From NCBI GenBank assembly GCA_018715105.1, contig DVMG01000098.1, positions 1-26,512 on the forward strand: DNA of 26,512 nt, read 5' to 3'. The notes under the pieces are model-generated. The model did no database searches and was not told where the DNA came from. It was given only the letters and a program-made list of their open reading frames with translations. This DNA comes from Candidatus Ventricola intestinavium (GTDB taxonomy: Bacteria > Bacillota > Clostridia > Christensenellales > Aristaeellaceae). Below are positions 24,963 through 26,512 of the stretch, piece after piece; positions within the stretch are counted from its first letter, which is position 1, and the number at the start of each line of letters is the position of its first letter. A program made the translations under genes and the position numbers.

Positions 24963-26309
24963 ATGCACAATCTCCCTCAGGGATATGAAGAACAAATGAA
25001 ACGCCTGCTCGGTGAAGCAGGCTTTTTCGCGTACATGCGCGCGCTTGACGAACCGGTATCGCGCGCGCTGCGCATCAATCTTCTCCTGCGCGCGGACGGG
25101 ACGCCGCCCTGCGCGATCGAGGGGATGGCCGATCCCGTGCCATGGGCACGGGGCGCCTATTTTGTTCAGGACAGCGCGCGGCCCGGTCTGTCCCCCCTTC
25201 ACGAAGGAGGGCTGTTTTATCTGCAGGAGCCCAGCGCGCTGAGCGCGGTCACTGCGCTTGATCCCCGGCCCGGCGAGCGTGTGCTCGATCTGTGCGCCGC
25301 CCCCGGCGGCAAAAGCACGCAGATTGCCGCGCTCATGCAGGGCCGCGGCCTGCTCGTGTGCAACGAACCCGTGCCTTCCCGCGCTCAGATCCTTTCAAGG
25401 AACATCGAACGGATGGGCGTGCGAAATGCCGTGGTCACCTGCGCGCCGCCGGATCTTCTCGCTCCACGCTTTGAAGCCTTCTTTGACCGCATCCTCGTGG
25501 ATGCTCCCTGTTCCGGCGAGGGCATGTTCCGCCGCCAGATCGAGGCCCGAAGCGAGTGGACGGAGAATGCGCCGCCCGGATGCGCCCGGCGCCAGCTTGA
25601 GATTCTGCATCAGGCCGCCCGGATGCTCGCCCCCGGCGGCGCGATGGTCTACTCGACCTGCACGTTTAACGATGTGGAAAACGAGGGCGTGCTTACATCC
25701 TTCCTTCAGCAGCACAGCGATTTCGCGTTGGAGCCCTTTGCCCTGCCCGGCCTGCCGCGCGCAGAGCAGGGTTATGTGCATCTCTATCCACATCAAATCC
25801 GGGGAGAAGGCCATTTTGTGAGCCTGCTGCGGCGGCAGGCCGATGCGAAGTCCTCTGATTCTCACGGCCGCGCGGACGCATCCCCTCCGCCCGCGAATAT
25901 GTCCGCTCTTACGGCAGACGTTCTGCCGGATGTGTTTGCGCCGGGCTGTGCCCCCGAGAGGCTCTATGCCGCCGGCGATGCGCTCTGGTCCCTGCCAGAG
26001 GGAATCTGCCTCGCCGCGCTCGGCGGCCTTCGCGTGCTGCGCACCGGCCTGCTCGTTGCACGCCGGGAAGGGCACCGTGTCGTGCCCGATCATGCGCTGG
26101 CCATGGCCATGAGGCCCGAGGAGGCCGCACGCACTGCCGCGCTCTCGCGGGAACAGGCGCTCGCCTATCAGGCGGGAGAAGCGCTTTCCCTGGGGGATCT
26201 GCCGCCGGGTTACACGCTGCTGTGCCACGAGGGAATCTCCCTGGGCTGGGGCAAACAGGCCGCAGGCATCATGAAGAATCACTATCCCAAGGGACTGCGG
26301 CGGAGATGA
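24963..26309 (+). CDS. RsmF-like rRNA (cytosine-5)-methyltransferase
   Basis: The 448-residue enzyme belongs to the NOL1/NOP2/Sun family that puts a methyl group on C5 of cytosines in rRNA using S-adenosylmethionine. The SAM loop is LDLCAAPGGKSTQIA, the first catalytic segment is VDAPCSGEGMFR, and the second is YSTCTF, whose cysteine is the usual nucleophile. A C-terminal RsmF-type/PUA-like part (about 320-448) ends with LGWGKQAAGIMKNHYPKGLR, a block common to Gram-positive members. The start at 24963 has TTGGAGG 6 nt upstream. Length agrees with RsmF-like proteins of Firmicutes. The exact rRNA position modified cannot be read from the sequence. Confidence 0.92.
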   Translation: MHNLPQGYEEQMKRLLGEAGFFAYMRALDEPVSRALRINLLLRADGTPPCAIEGMADPVPWARGAYFVQDSARPGLSPLHEGGLFYLQEPSALSAVTALDPRPGERVLDLCAAPGGKSTQIAALMQGRGLLVCNEPVPSRAQILSRNIERMGVRNAVVTCAPPDLLAPRFEAFFDRILVDAPCSGEGMFRRQIEARSEWTENAPPGCARRQLEILHQAARMLAPGGAMVYSTCTFNDVENEGVLTSFLQQHSDFALEPFALPGLPRAEQGYVHLYPHQIRGEGHFVSLLRRQADAKSSDSHGRADASPPPANMSALTADVLPDVFAPGCAPERLYAAGDALWSLPEGICLAALGGLRVLRTGLLVARREGHRVVPDHALAMAMRPEEAARTAALSREQALAYQAGEALSLGDLPPGYTLLCHEGISLGWGKQAAGIMKNHYPKGLRRR

Positions 26310-26412
26310 CGCTCTTTTCAAACGCATATCCCTCTTCATCCGGCTTTTCCGGCTCGTTTATGCCCTTCAGGAAATCAAAAAAGCGGGGCTGTCAGGCTAA
26401 GAATTCAGACCT

Positions 26413-26438
26413 TTCAAGCAAAAACTTCAAGTAAAAAC
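26413..26438. repeat. Tandem 13-bp direct repeat
   Basis: TTCAAGCAAAAAC (26413-26425) is followed at once by TTCAAGTAAAAAC (26426-26438), one mismatch. It lies in the 200 bp after the rsmF-like gene, where no gene is evident. Confidence 0.7.
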
Positions 26439-26451
26439 GAAGAATTTGCGC

Positions 26452-26488
26452 CCGAAGGTTTCCAAGGGGCGATTGGAACGCCCTTCGG
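26452..26488. repeat. Inverted repeat near the right edge
   Basis: CCGAAGG (26452-26458) pairs with CCTTCGG (26482-26488), and TTCCA (26460-26464) with TGGAA (26474-26478). A second small palindrome, TTGAGG/CCTCAA with a 5-nt loop, occupies 26496-26512. The element may continue past the window. Confidence 0.6.
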
Positions 26489-26512
26489 CGGGGCGTTGAG
26501 GCAGAACCTCAA

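Overview
The window looks like part of a chromosome from a GC-rich member of the Clostridia (Bacillota). The evidence is strong AGGAGG-type ribosome binding sites, sigma-A promoters of the TTGACA/TATAAT kind, hairpin terminators, and the gene set: a DUF3842 protein, a VanZ-like protein, a GH65 phosphorylase, and a short thioredoxin-reductase-like flavoprotein without a recognisable NADPH motif. Genus cannot be set from the sequence alone. I see no rRNA or tRNA gene, CRISPR array, insertion sequence or intact prophage. Most of the window is housekeeping and central metabolism.

Layout. 1-920: a small coiled-coil protein gene behind a near-consensus promoter, then a frameshifted remnant of a phage-type helix-turn-helix gene on the minus strand, with three hairpins. 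924-3253 (minus): serC-serA, two steps of serine biosynthesis. Divergent from them is fhs (3604-5274), formate-tetrahydrofolate ligase, so serine synthesis and one-carbon metabolism share one 350-bp control region. 5341-7317 (minus): a cytoplasmic GH13 alpha-glucan hydrolase. 7554-8189 (plus): an exported or membrane-anchored protein of unknown function. 8266-9645 (minus): a D-aminoacylase-like amidohydrolase. 9831-13694 (minus): a complete potABCD-type polyamine ABC transporter operon driven by a perfect-consensus promoter.

14036-14965 (minus): a membrane protein of unknown function. 15120-16556 (minus): a secreted M23-type protein with a long charged coiled coil. 16825-17298 (plus): a VanZ-like membrane protein. 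17314-18583 (minus): a YbaK-type aminoacyl-tRNA deacylase and the purine nucleoside phosphorylase DeoD. From 18816 on, all genes are on the plus strand: a membrane-anchored SGNH-hydrolase-like protein, DUF3842, a YhcH-type cupin-like protein, a GH65 phosphorylase, the thioredoxin-reductase-like flavoprotein, a small hypothetical, and an RsmF-like rRNA m5C methyltransferase. The last 200 bp carry repeats and palindromes without a convincing gene.

Working together: SerC and SerA make serine, whose later breakdown feeds the folate pool that Fhs also charges. GH13 and GH65 enzymes could together turn maltodextrins into maltose and then glucose 1-phosphate, although they lie about 14 kb apart. The items most worth a second look are the NADPH-motif-less thioredoxin reductase, the M23 protein with an altered zinc ligand, the amidohydrolase with an altered metal ligand, the broken phage-type gene at the left end, and the palindromic elements at 9699-9764 and 26413-26512. 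I found no clear multi-gene novel system.
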